Assembly (NCBI RefSeq): GCF_010389155.1
Contig: NC_057762.1
Location: 2,219,513 to 2,283,512, forward strand
Reading direction: 5' to 3'
Origin: Erigeron canadensis
Lineage: Eukaryota > Streptophyta > Magnoliopsida > Asterales > Asteraceae
Length of the DNA: 64,000 nucleotides
The notes beneath the pieces are model-generated. The model worked only from the letters and a program-made list of their open reading frames with translations. It made no database searches and was not told the origin of the DNA. The stretch's first letter is position 1, and the number at the start of each line of letters is the position of its first letter. The translations under genes and the position numbers were made by a program. Below, one piece after another: positions 31,923 to 42,582 of the stretch.

Positions 31923-33172
31923 TTTTTTTTGTGTATGTGCAGGGTGACCGCAAAAAGAATACTTGGTTTCTTGACAGTGCTGCTGGCAGAACCATGACTG
32001 GTCACAAATCCCTGATGGAGGAATATAGGGTGCAAGAGGGGCCCTCAATAACTTTTGGTAATGATGATCATGGACAAACTGAAGGATATGGTATTGTGAA
32101 TAATGGTCAGGTCAAATTCACAAAAGTTGCATATGTGAATGGTTTGAAATATAACCTGATCAGTGTCAGTCAACTTTGTGATGATGGCTTTAAGGTTTTA
32201 TTTGATATTTCACAAGGTACCATATTCAACAGAGATTGGAAGGTAGTAATGATTGCTCCCAGAAAAGGAAACATTTATGTAGTAGACATGAACAGTGCTA
32301 CTTCTGAACAATATTTCTATACAAAGGCTGATGAGGACACCAACTGGTTATGGCACAAAAGACTATCCCATCTCAATTTCAAAAATATAAATAAATTATC
32401 AAGAAAACAACTTGCTGATGGGATACCAGCCATGTCTTTTAATAAAGACAAGCCATGTCCAGGGTGTGAAATGGGAAAGAAGAAACGAGCATCTTTCAAA
32501 ACCAAGCAAAATTTCAGCATCACTGAACCACTTCACATGTTACACATGGATCTCTTTGGTCCTGTGAATGTTCAGACAAGAGCTGGGAAGAAGTACACTT
32601 TGGTTATAGTTGATGAATATTCAAGATATTGTTGGGTAATCTTCCTCAGAAATAAAAGTGAAGCTGCTGTTGAAATTATTGCCCTCATCAAACAAATTGA
32701 ACTCAAGCACAAGCGAAAAGTTTGTCAGCTTAGAAGTGACAATGGCACTGAGTTCAGAAATTCCACTCTGGAAACCTTCTGCACTGACACTGGCATATCT
32801 CAGAATTTCTCCTCAGCACACACTCCAGAACAAAATGGTGTCGTAGAGAGAAAGAATCGAACACTGATAGAAGCTGCTAGAAGCATGTTGAATGAATCAG
32901 GTCTTCCAAAATGTTTTTGGGCTGAAGTTGTTGCAACTGCTTGTTACACTCAGAATCGTTCCATTTATGTCAAAAGACATAAGAAGACTGCCTATGAAGT
33001 ACTCAGAAATAGAAAGCCAAATATTGGATATTTTCATGTTTTTGGATGTCCAGTATACATTTTGAATGATTCCAGCAAATTGGGCAAATTTGATGCCAAA
33101 GCTGATGAAGGGTATTTCCTAGGATACCTTTTTACTGATGTGTCATACCACTTGCGCCGTAAAGGAAAATGA
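31901..33172 (+). CDS. pol: Element D truncated pol: protease and integrase only
   Basis: 423 codons in frame, with the real protein probably starting near 31943. The protease motif reads DSAAGRTMTG where Copia elements normally have [10 protein letters not shown]: the catalytic Asp is kept, but the invariant Gly and the Cys/His nearby are changed. The pre-integrase zinc region WLWHKRLSHLNF is at about 148-160, with CPGC at about 186-189. The integrase has D217, D280 and E316, in [14 protein letters not shown] and NGVVERKNRT. The frame leaves pol homology after DEGYFLGY (about 410) and ends 13 residues later. RT and RNase H are missing. Integrase motifs look intact. Confidence 0.88.
   Translation: MGSQKELIFFVYVQGDRKKNTWFLDSAAGRTMTGHKSLMEEYRVQEGPSITFGNDDHGQTEGYGIVNNGQVKFTKVAYVNGLKYNLISVSQLCDDGFKVLFDISQGTIFNRDWKVVMIAPRKGNIYVVDMNSATSEQYFYTKADEDTNWLWHKRLSHLNFKNINKLSRKQLADGIPAMSFNKDKPCPGCEMGKKKRASFKTKQNFSITEPLHMLHMDLFGPVNVQTRAGKKYTLVIVDEYSRYCWVIFLRNKSEAAVEIIALIKQIELKHKRKVCQLRSDNGTEFRNSTLETFCTDTGISQNFSSAHTPEQNGVVERKNRTLIEAARSMLNESGLPKCFWAEVVATACYTQNRSIYVKRHKKTAYEVLRNRKPNIGYFHVFGCPVYILNDSSKLGKFDAKADEGYFLGYLFTDVSYHLRRKGK
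31923..31942 (+). promoter_or_regulatory. Splice-acceptor-like gag/pol boundary in element D
   Basis: A T-rich run ending GTGCAG directly follows the gag TAA and directly precedes the protease reading frame. The same arrangement occurs in C (52840-52853) and A (61650-61672, minus). No matching donor was located by eye. Confidence 0.5.
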
Positions 33173-33595
33173 TCATTGCTTTTGCATTAAAAATGGTTGA
33201 ATTTTTCTCGAAAAGGTGGGGTCATGCCCGTTGTAGCATTTAATGCGGACGTGTCGCCTAAAATTATTTCGGACTTCAAACCCGATCAAAATTACCATCA
33301 ATAAAATATCATTATTTTTCCTTGAGTTTGAATTCCAAAATTCTTTTTATCTATTTTTAGTTGAAAATCCTTTGAATTTCTTTGAAAAATATATATACCT
33401 CTTTCCAAAATCATTCTTTCATTTACTTCATTTTTCATTTACTCCCAATCATACTTCTCTCTCATTCTCTTTAACATTCAATTCATTCTCTTAAGTATTC
33501 AATTTTCATTTCATCCGCTTTCATAACTTCAAACCCTAAAATCTCTTAACACATTTTCATCTCCTTTTCTTCATTTCATTCTATCTCTTTTTTAA
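33173..33595 (+). other. Spacer between integrase and ORF3 of element D
   Basis: About 420 bp with no frame, T- and C-rich toward its end (33420-33595), which looks like a 5' leader of the following ORF. An 83-codon frame at 33243-33494 is F/L/S-rich from the base composition and is not considered real. Confidence 0.45.
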
Positions 33596-34273
33596 ATGGC
33601 TTCATCATCCTCCGTTAAAGAACCTAGAACCCTCATTTCTTTTGAATATTCTCCACCCAAATCTGCTGTTAAACCCAGCTCTCAATGGCCAAAAGACTTT
33701 GAGTCTAAGATCATTCGCTTCAACATGAATAATTTCAAGGTAGCCCTGAATGCCAAATCTGAAGGGATTCTGGGCAGATTGAATACATTTCTTCAACATT
33801 GTCCCATTTCATACGCTCTTACTGCTGACCCAGAGCGTTTATACCATCGTTATTTGCTGGAGTTTTGGTATACGGCCGAAGTAGCCAAAGATGAGAAGTC
33901 CATAGCCTTCACGCTGAAGGAAGGTACAGTGAAGTGCGTATTGACGCTCGACGGATTTAGGGAGGCGCTGAGGCTGAACTATTTACTTCCCAACACCCCG
34001 TATATGAAAAGACAAAAAGGGGTGAACTTCAGGGAAGTTTTGCTGGTTACTGGCCACAACCAGATTGTTGATGATGATGGCAATTTGAAGACGTCGGGCC
34101 ATATCTTCATTGCTGGATTTAAGGGGTGCTGGAGATACTTCTGGACACAAATTGTAGAGTGTCTGGGAGGAAATAGTGGAGGACTGGATCAAATCTCCTT
34201 GATTCAGGTCGAGATGGGCTACTACTTATGGCATGGGATGAAGGTGGATTTTGCTGAGATGTTGTTTGCTTAG
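33596..34273 (+). CDS. Element D ORF3, N-terminal segment
   Basis: 225 codons beginning MASSSSVKEP at a clear ATG. The middle (about residues 60-130) has the pattern of ORFs often carried by plant retrotransposons: CPISYALTADPERLY, then LEFWYTAEVA, a short basic beta region and TLDGFREALRLN. The Athila ORF3 of this window has a comparable layout. I cannot assign a biochemical function. It ends in TAG (34271-34273). The next open segment continues in the same frame, so this stop is probably a nonsense mutation in a longer protein. It occupies the post-pol position where Sirevirus-type Copia elements may carry an env-like or additional ORF. No transmembrane segment is visible. Confidence 0.6.
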   Translation: MASSSSVKEPRTLISFEYSPPKSAVKPSSQWPKDFESKIIRFNMNNFKVALNAKSEGILGRLNTFLQHCPISYALTADPERLYHRYLLEFWYTAEVAKDEKSIAFTLKEGTVKCVLTLDGFREALRLNYLLPNTPYMKRQKGVNFREVLLVTGHNQIVDDDGNLKTSGHIFIAGFKGCWRYFWTQIVECLGGNSGGLDQISLIQVEMGYYLWHGMKVDFAEMLFA

Positions 34274-34276
34274 CTG

Positions 34277-35992
34277 TTGACTAAGTTGAAGGGGAAGAGG
34301 AGCATCCATATTGCCTTTCCCAGGTTTTTGAGCGTTTGTTTCTTGGCGATTCTAGGAGAAAGTTATGCTGACGTCCTTCAGGAGAGTTCTCAGACTGAAT
34401 TTTGCAAGGACCTCTCCAAGCTGACCGAGTCTGAGGACGAACCTGAACTTTCCCCTGCTATGCTTCAGGTACTTAGTAACAACGTTAAAACTGACACAGC
34501 ACGACCGACTGGCTCAGAAAGATCACTGGGCGGGTCACAAAAGAATGTGAGACCCACCAGTCGATCTAGTGGCACCACGCTACACTTGTTTAAACCCAAA
34601 ACAAGTTTTACCCTGCCACTTTCATCTTCCACTGACCAACCTGAGGATCTCTCAAAAGACTCCTCAGGATTTCCAAAGGGTTTATTAACATTGCGTCCTT
34701 TTAGGCCATCCTTACAACCCAAGGATATTAGTACCCAAGCTTAGCCTTCTGATACCTCAAAACAGGTTTCAGAAGAAGGTCAAATGGGAAACCCACAAGC
34801 AGCCATCTCCAAAACTTCTTTAGGAGGAGATGGTGAAGATATTAGTGTGTCAGCCCAACACACATTAGAAGTTGTGTCTGCACATGCACTCCCTGTAACT
34901 TCACAAATCTTACACTCTTTGCTTGCACAAACTTTTGATGTTTCTCAGGTGATACCCAGAGGAATGGAGGTTTCAAAATCTGCGGCCGATGATGAGACTC
35001 TTGGAACCAGCACAAGAGTTACTGAGGCACAACTGGTATCGTCTGAAGCAGTTCCAACTCTGACCAGTGACGATGCACCTGCTGAAGCAGCTGCTGAACT
35101 GGGTGCTGGTCTGGATTCTGGGAATCTAGACCAGAGCATATCTGACCAGGATGTAAATGTCTGGGATGAAGATGAGCTACCCGAGGGAAACCTCGAAGAC
35201 TTCGTCTTTGATGAAGAATTACTGGGGGAGAATCTTTCAGATTCTGAGCCAACCCCCACTCTTTCTCAACAACAACAACAACAACAACAACAACAACTCA
35301 TCGATCTTGATCCACCTTATCAACCACCACCAATTTCTCATCAACACCCTCTATTTCCACAAGGCACAACTCCTGCCTATGTCACTTCTGCTGTCTTTCA
35401 GCCACCTCTTCAATTTCTTCACCCACAAATCCATGATGTTCCACCAAGGAGGACATATGAGCTGCCAGGAGAACAAGAAAAAGATTTGGATTCTGAGACC
35501 GAGTCTGATGGTCCTTCTGAAAGAATCCTGGAGAGATCTCTGGCGAGCATCAGGACTACTCCCTTTGTTGCTTCAGCTTCCACTTCGACAGCTGCACCTT
35601 TAAGCATGGAAGCTCAGCTAGAGAAGTCACAAATTGCAGTCCAAAACCTTCTCATTCAGGTTGAGGGCTTATCAAAATCTCTAGCTGCCAACACCAAGTC
35701 TCTGGCCGATTTGAAGGATGCCCAAAGTGTTATGGGTAATGAGTTTACAAGAATTGCAGTAAATGAGAGCTTGGTGGTTGGGAAGTTACATGAATTGGTG
35801 TCATCGTGTAATGGATTAAGTAGGGCCATTGGTGAAGCATTCAAGTTGACCAAGAGGGATGTGCAGAGTTCAGTAGTTGCGAATCTGCAATCCTGGTTGT
35901 TGATGATACAAGGTTCATTCTTGGCACTTGAAAAGGAAGTAGGTGAGTTGGTTAAGGTGCCTCAGTTGGTGATAAAGTTTCTACGACACTGA
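34277..35992 (+). pseudogene. Element D ORF3, central segment with in-frame stop
   Basis: Continues the frame of the preceding segment. One further TAG (34742-34744) splits it into 34277-34744 and 34784-35992. Composition is S/T/P/E-rich and acidic, and a (CAA)n run at about 35268-35297 gives a glutamine tract. The last 140 codons are heptad-like. After 35992 the reading continues in another frame (36031 onward), implying one indel near 35970. Together with its neighbours it represents one former reading frame of about 1300 codons. Confidence 0.55.
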
Positions 35993-36030
35993 AGTCTATA
36001 TTCTCTGAAGATCTAATTTCTCAGATTTCA

Positions 36031-37518
36031 GTGTCAGTAGCTGACAAGGTTGAAGAGAGGGTCAGGGTGCTGGTTTCTGAAGTATCTAAAGCCACAAATG
36101 ACAAGGTTGACAGGGCTGTAACTGAAATGAAAAACTCTGTGTCAACTCTTGATAAACAAGTTCAGAACCAGTCAAAGCAACTGGATGAAATCCTGGCCCT
36201 GCTCAAGAAAACTTCTGAAGTTGTTACTCCTCCTCCCTCTGGTATGTTATCTGAAGAAGACAAGGGGTTACTGAAGGAAGTCCTGGAACACGAGAAGCTA
36301 AATCTGAACTCTACTTTCAGATTAAGAGCTCAGTTTGCGACTATGTCCAAGGGAATTTCTGATAGTATTTCCCAGCAGAATTGGGAACCTCTGCAGGGCA
36401 TGCAACAGGATATCGACTTATATGCAAGGATGCCTGCAGAGATTCCCAAAGGGGGAAGTGATGTGCCGATTAGGTTGCTGGCCAGCTCTCAAGAACTTAT
36501 TGAAGCAACCAAAAGGACATCTCAAACTGAGGGGGAACAATCAAGAGTACAACCTGAACCTCAACCATCTGAACCATCAAGGAAAGATAAAGGCAAAGCA
36601 AAGATGGTTAAGGAGCCAAAGAAAAAGGGGACCAAGGACTCTGGATTTGTGGTTGGTGAAAATGTGGATGAGCATGGTTATCCATTGCCAGATTTGGAAG
36701 CTGATCAGAAGAAGTTGGAAGCCCTTCAGAGACAAGTCTCCAATCAGTTCATTATGTGGAGAGAGACTCAAGAAAGAGAAAGGGCCCAACACTTGGCAAT
36801 GGGTACCATTGATCTGGTGGATGCTGCAGCTCTTGGTCTTACTAAAGAAAGATATCAGAAGATCAAGCATGACGCAAGAGTGCAGAAAGCTTTGGTGGAT
36901 ATGGCAGAATATGAATATGGGATGAAGTACTCTCCCTTGGAACAGAAACTGGACCATCTCACTTTCAAGATATCTATTGAAGATTTGATAAAGAAAGAAA
37001 TAATGTCCAGTGTTCTGAAAGCTGAAAAGGAAATCTGCAGGCCACCCCAGAAGCCCAAACTTATTGGACCAAGGACTTCAAGAAAAACTGCTCGAGATGC
37101 TGACCTCTCTACATTCATACCCATTTCCAAAGAAGTTGCTCAGGTAAAGGATAAACATGAGAAGGATCAGTATGATTACTACATGAAACACAGGTGTCAT
37201 CCTGCAAAGATCTTGGATGTGCAAATTCTGAAGGAAGATGGTCTGAAGTTGTTTAATCTGACTGTGAAAAGAGAAGGTAGAGCTGAAGAAGAGTATGAGC
37301 AAGTGTCGGTACATAAGTTTGGGTATTCTGAGCATAAGGAGATGATCAATGCGCTGAAGGGAAAACCGAAGTCTCATCTGAATGGCGCCTGGATGCTGAA
37401 GATCCAACAGAAAATGAAGGCCAAGGTTGAGATGGAGGAAAGGTTATTTGGAAAGATCAGCTCTCCTAAGAGAAAAGCTACCAAAGCACCTTCTGGCTCA
37501 AGGCCTGCGAAGAAGTAG
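36031..37518 (+). CDS. Element D ORF3, C-terminal coiled-coil segment
   Basis: 495 codons, opened here at GTG because upstream codons in this frame belong to the frameshifted region. Residues about 5-70 form a V/L/K/E-rich coiled coil (KVEERVRVLVSEV). There follow a basic linker, a second helical region around 230-330, and a lysine/arginine-rich tail (SSPKRKATKAPSGSRPAKK) that could be a nuclear localisation or nucleic-acid-binding tail. It ends about 300 bp before the 3' LTR. No known enzyme motif. Confidence 0.55.
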   Translation: MSVADKVEERVRVLVSEVSKATNDKVDRAVTEMKNSVSTLDKQVQNQSKQLDEILALLKKTSEVVTPPPSGMLSEEDKGLLKEVLEHEKLNLNSTFRLRAQFATMSKGISDSISQQNWEPLQGMQQDIDLYARMPAEIPKGGSDVPIRLLASSQELIEATKRTSQTEGEQSRVQPEPQPSEPSRKDKGKAKMVKEPKKKGTKDSGFVVGENVDEHGYPLPDLEADQKKLEALQRQVSNQFIMWRETQERERAQHLAMGTIDLVDAAALGLTKERYQKIKHDARVQKALVDMAEYEYGMKYSPLEQKLDHLTFKISIEDLIKKEIMSSVLKAEKEICRPPQKPKLIGPRTSRKTARDADLSTFIPISKEVAQVKDKHEKDQYDYYMKHRCHPAKILDVQILKEDGLKLFNLTVKREGRAEEEYEQVSVHKFGYSEHKEMINALKGKPKSHLNGAWMLKIQQKMKAKVEMEERLFGKISSPKRKATKAPSGSRPAKK

Positions 37519-37801
37519 TGTATCTCTTTGTAAATATTTGTACTTGTAAATATTTTTCATTTCATTTCATTCCTGTACTTGTAACTGAACAATCATCTCA
37601 GTATCTTCTATATAGTTGCAAGTTACATCATATTATTAGAAAATAGTTTAAGTTAGAAAAACAAACTAAAAATTTTCTTAAGGCATCGTGATCTATGAGA
37701 TGTCCTTAGAAATATTTTTACTACTTAAACAAAAACTTATATTTTTAGACTTACAAACTTGTATAGATAGAAGTCTAAAATACATGAACTATTTTAGAAC
37801 A

Positions 37802-37814
37802 AATAGGGGGAATT
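37802..37814 (+). other. Polypurine tract of element D
   Basis: AATAGGGGGAATT immediately precedes the 3' LTR start (TGTTAGG at 37815). It has the expected composition and position for the plus-strand primer. Confidence 0.75.
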
Positions 37815-38757
37815 TGTTAGGTCGAAAATCGACTAAGTATAATTTGTTCAAAATAGTTGAAACTCAGTGAAGAAAGCTTGCTCAGGATTCTGAAGTCATT
37901 CAGAATATAGCTCACTGAAGTTTCACTTCAGATTCAGAATCAACCAACACTGAGAACGTTCAGACGAAAGTCAAAGACTGAAGACTGAGGAAGAAGATCA
38001 TCTCAGAAGTAGAGCTCAGAGAAGATCTTACCTGAAGCTGAATCTGAAGAGGCTCAGTGAAAAAGTACTTACAACACTTTTTCACTGATTACGAGGAAAG
38101 TCTTTTTGCAGCTTTAACTACCTTTACCCGGATAATTACTATCAACCTGGGATTGGGAAAGTTTTAGCAAAAGGTTGGGAATAAAGTATGTCAAGTCACA
38201 TCAAGAAATTGACATACTTTACCTTAAACAAGCGTGTTATGGATTTGTCCTACAAATCCATCCAACCATATTTGATACGGCATTTTGCCATGTCATCAAG
38301 ACATACTTTGCCTATAAATATAAGACTTCTCACACTTGCAAAATAGCTTGGAACTTTGGCAATTGCAACGTGTGATATTACTCTAAGTATTCTTACGAGT
38401 AATTCCTCGTCACATAGATCATTTGTATTTCTGGGTTGTTTAGATACTTTTACAAGTGTGATTATCTTTGTTCCGCAACAACTCTTGTATTTTGTTTATA
38501 AGCAATAAATAAAATACATTGAAAAATACATCTTAACTCATTGCCATAATACTTGATTATATTTAGTAATTTATATAGTTTCAAGCAATTATACTTTATT
38601 ACTCTTATCCATTATGTGGATCGTAATTCTAACTAGTCCCATCTAGTTTCGATTTACTTGCCAGTCGGGTTACTTGATATAATTTGTGATTATTATTGTC
38701 TAACCTTATATCTTGTTATATCTTGATCTTGTGTACATCTTGTTAGGTGGACTCACA
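37815..38757 (+). repeat. 3' LTR of element D
   Basis: Same length (943 bp) and ends as the 5' LTR, followed by the TSD TTTGC. By eye about ten substitutions separate the pair (for example in AATTCCTCG, CTGGGTTG and GATTATCTTTG). The 12-bp hairpin is conserved at 38055-38087. Confidence 0.93.
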
Positions 38758-38762
38758 TTTGC

Positions 38763-41279
38763 CATTTATCTGCCTTTTAAAAAATAAAAATTATATATGA
38801 GAACAAATTTCGTTGCGTGTTATTACTTATTCGTTGCCTTCTTTATTATCCTCCTTCTCACAATTTGTAGAATTGGCTTCTTTTTTTCTTTATAATCAAA
38901 GTCAGGGAAGACTTGAAAATGCAAGTCTTTGATACAATCTTCTTATATGAAAAATTGATCGATTGGAAAAATCGATCTAAATATTCAATTACGTAGCCTT
39001 ATTTTCCTTCTTTCTGATAAAGTAATGCATTTCAATAATTCAAGTATTCAACGCATCGGAGTTGATCTTATTAAAGTCTCATAAAATCATTAAATGGTTT
39101 CACAAGGATTTTCTTTCAATATATACATTCTAGTTAATTAAAGTTATAATACCAATAATGTTACATTTATCCATGTTTTTAGTAACATAAACAAATTAAA
39201 AAAATTTCACGCTTTTATATGTGTGTAAAGTTATTTTAAACTGGTAGAAATTTATCCACATTAAAAAATGTGGTGTTCTAAAAGTTCACACTTTTAGTAT
39301 GAACTTTCATATTTAATTTGTCACATCATATTTATTCACACCAATTAAAAGTATAGTGTGGATAAATGTGACATTTTCAAACTTTTTTTTATAAAAAATA
39401 TCAATTGTATGATTTATATGCTAAATCTTTATAATTAATTATACAATTAACTATAATATAACTAAAAGAGGAGGGTTGGAGGTACACTTGACACCCTTAA
39501 TCCCCCTCCTAGAGCCTAATCCTCCTTCTTATTAAACCTCTAATTTTTTAATATTAATCTAAATTAATTTGTACCTTTTGGTTTTCCATCATTAATTTAC
39601 ACTTTAACCCCAATATAAAATAATTCATTTATACTTTTTGGTTCCCATCACCACATTACACTTTAACTAATTTAAAAATAATTAACTTACACTTTTTGAT
39701 TTTTCATAACCAATTTATACTTTAACCCAATTTAAAAACAATTAATTATATTTTTTGGTTTTCCATCACCAATTTACACTTAAAAATAATTTATTTGCAC
39801 TTTTTGGTTTTTCCATCACCAACTTACAATTTCACCCAATTAAAAAATAATTAATTTACACTTTTCGGTTTTATTGGTAATCTATAATATAACTTAATAT
39901 AAGAAACTGTAAAATTTTTATTTAACTAAAGTTGAAAAAAAAGGGTAAACTGGAATCAATATTTATATGAAGTCAATTTTCGTATGTTTCTTCTTTACCT
40001 TTCGTATTGATTAGTTTGTGATATATGACTTAGCTAATCCAAATATTATATATTAAATTTTGTATTTGTAACCTATATTGACTTTTATGATTTACGATTA
40101 TATCTTTTTATAACCTTTTAGATATAAAGTCTAAATTTGCTATGAGTAGGTTTTTGATTACTTTAATATATTGACTTTGATTATTTTGATTCTGTTTTGA
40201 AAGTAGCTCATTAACGGTGTATACTTAAGATTTACGATTATATCTTGCTATAAGCTTTTAGTTAAAAAAAACGAATTTTGCTATGAGTAAGATTCTGATT
40301 ATTTTAATATATCGACTATTATTATTTTGAATCTGTTTTGAAACTAGTTTATTAATGGTGTAATTTTTTAGCTGATGTTATTCTATCAGAGGAAAATGCT
40401 ACATATCGAGATGGTGTTGAATATTTTAGTATGATTATTTAGCATGGTGGAATAATTCATCATTTTAGTTTGTGTATAACAGATATACTTCGGGTCTTAT
40501 GAAAAGCACGATATCAATTTTAAATAATACCATTAGATAAAACTCTTTGATCTATATTATGTTTAGGATTTAACACAACAAGAGATAGCTTTGCAAGGTT
40601 TTTGGCTCGACTCCTTTTTTTTATCAAGAATTTGTTTCCTTATCTTTCTTGCATTAGCCGGTAGAATCATTTGATTGAATGTCCTCGGATGGGTTCCTTT
40701 TTTTATGCAGAATAAATTTCATGTACGATTCTGTATGCAAAGATGTTTATTCAATTCTTATGATTAATTTGTTTGGGGTTTATTTTTTTAAATTTACATT
40801 AAATACATAGAAACACACTAAGATAACTTACCAAACGACTTTCCATGTTTTTTTTGCTATTTGTAGGACACTATCATACATGGCTCGGTCAATGGTGAAT
40901 GAGCGGAAAATTTAATGAGTATTTTGACCGATGAAGTGGTTATTTTGCTAGCAAATTTCTAAGTTGATTTCGGTATCTATTTAATATATTTGAATTCGAA
41001 TTTTTTAGCTTTGATTAATATATTTTCAAACTACTCGTCCATTGGACGGGCTTGAACACGAGTATATATATATATAATGTAAAAATAAACTTTATAAAAA
41101 GCTCGAGATATTCAAATTTTAATAATGTATGCTAAATCAAAAGGATAAAAAGAATCATATATCCTCCATTGTTTATTTTTTGCAATACTTCTTTGTATAC
41201 GACATTTGTTTGTATCTCTAAATGTTCTCGGATTACAATTACTAATAACAAATAATGACTTTATTCACTTTGATTACAA
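38763..41279. other. AT-rich intergenic DNA
   Basis: No gene recognised. It contains a decayed inverted repeat around 39240-39390 (TTATCCACATT and its complement), the minisatellite described next, and a hairpin-like ACTCGTCCATTGGACGGGC at about 41033-41051 that resembles Helitron terminal hairpins but lacks a proper CTRR end. Confidence 0.4.
39545..39880. repeat. Minisatellite, ~63-bp unit, about 5 copies
   Basis: Imperfect tandem copies of a unit containing CACTTTTTGGTTTTCCATCA, then CCAATTTACACTTTAACCCA and an A-rich tail, with starts near 39567, 39637, 39693, 39752, 39800 and 39860. One isolated unit in the opposite orientation lies at about 45077-45125. Confidence 0.75.
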
Positions 41280-42582
41280 CTAGCACAGTACTCGTGCAAT
41301 GCGGTGGTGATGACAACGGCGACGGTCTGGTGGCTGCGATTGGTAGTGATGGCGGCAACGATGGTGGCTGCGTTGTATTGTGTAAGTTGATTTAAATGTA
41401 ATTAATGTAAATATATATAAAAATAGTGGAGATATTTTAAAGGAGAGTGATAAATCTACAACATCATTTAGACAACTACAACAATACATGTTTCATACAG
41501 TTGTACATTGTGCAGTATAATGTGTACAGTTGTTATAGATGGCTAAAATGTGTTGTAGATATATCACTCCCCTATTTTAAAAGATAAGTGTTTAAGGTGT
41601 AATTTAATTTATTAAGGACAATTAGGTCATATTTTATAACTAATAAAAAAGAAAGGGTTTATTAAGAGTAAATTGGTCATTTTCAAGCTTTTTTTCAACT
41701 TATCAACAAAAATGATATAACTTTTATAATGTAGTAAACATTAAAACTAATTAAAGAAATTGAGAATGGTATAACACCATTCTTATCATAGTTATGATGT
41801 CTATTTTTTTTTATGATGTCTTCGGATAATGTTTCTGCTGCAAAACAAGGAAAACCCCGAGCAACAGTCCCAAATAGAGCTCCTGCGGCCTGCTTAAAGC
41901 AAGGTAGGCAAAATTGTACCAAGGTTTTGACTGTGGCTGTGTTAGGAGTGACTGATGGTGTTGCCCGTGGTCTCTTGGTAGGATCACTATGTTCTAGGAA
42001 GCTTACATCTTTTATTAGGCCGATCATGAGATCTTTCGTATCAGCAGGCTGTCTACTTACCTTAGTAAATAATTTGTGGTTTAGGTGCGAGGGTGGAAAC
42101 CATTATGGAAATTGGAAATGGTTGTTAGTGTCATAACAAGAACGCATCATCATTTTGACTTTTCTTATTATATACTCACGAGAGCAAGTACTCGCGCGTT
42201 GCGGCGGTAAGATGATGGGGTGATAAGTCATAGAGTGTGATATATAGCCAAATGTCTTAGCCGTACGGGCTCCGCCCTCGAATTTAAAAATTCGTCGAAA
42301 GTATATCAAATAACATCTCTAATGAAAGAGCATGCAATTTTAAAAACACCCATATAATTTTTATAATTTATCGATGTACGGTTTATGAGATAAAAGATTT
42401 TGAACGAATTGGAGGAATAAATGATTTATGGATGAGAGAGAAAAAAGATGATTGGTTGAGATTTGATGAGAGAGAAATGGTGTTTGGTAATATATAATTG
42501 ATAGAAGGAGCATTTTTGGAAAGTAAATATTGAATTGAAACTTGAAAGTTGAAACCCTATTTGCTTTATAATATAGTATAGA
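41280..42582 (-). mobile_element. Non-autonomous Helitron
   Basis: On the minus strand it begins TCTATACTATATTATAAAG (the common plant Helitron 5' end, starting at 42582, preceded by A). It ends GCACGAGTACTGTGCTAG (to 41280), a short hairpin followed by CTAG and flanked by T. Insertion between A and T with no TSD is the Helitron signature. Length 1303 bp. No Rep/helicase is present. A second terminator-like sequence (GCGCGAGTACTTGC...) lies inside at about 42169-42200. A GC-richer segment at 41813-42136 looks captured. Confidence 0.7.
41813..42136. pseudogene. Putative gene fragment carried by the Helitron
   Basis: About 320 bp, noticeably richer in GC than its surroundings and open on both strands (107 codons plus; 110 codons minus, 41695-42027). 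This is the usual look of an exon fragment in an otherwise AT-rich element. I recognise no domain in either frame; the minus frame has a Pro/Thr-rich stretch followed by LVQFCLPCFKQ. Which strand was coding, and from which gene, is undetermined. Confidence 0.4.

Larger units (their letters stand above)
28648..38757 (+). mobile_element. Copia LTR retrotransposon D, lacking RT and RNase H
   Basis: A 10.1-kb element with two 943-bp LTRs (TGTTAGGTCG to GGACTCACA) and TSD TTTGC at 28643-28647 and 38758-38762. The LTR pair shows about ten visible differences. It contains an initiator-Met-type PBS, gag with a CCHC knuckle, a coiled-coil extension, and protease plus integrase of Copia order. It then switches at about 33126, right after the integrase, to non-pol sequence and a long broken ORF3. 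RT and RNase H (about 2 kb expected) are absent, so the element cannot have copied itself and must have been mobilised in trans, or lost the block shortly before its last insertion. Confidence 0.92.
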
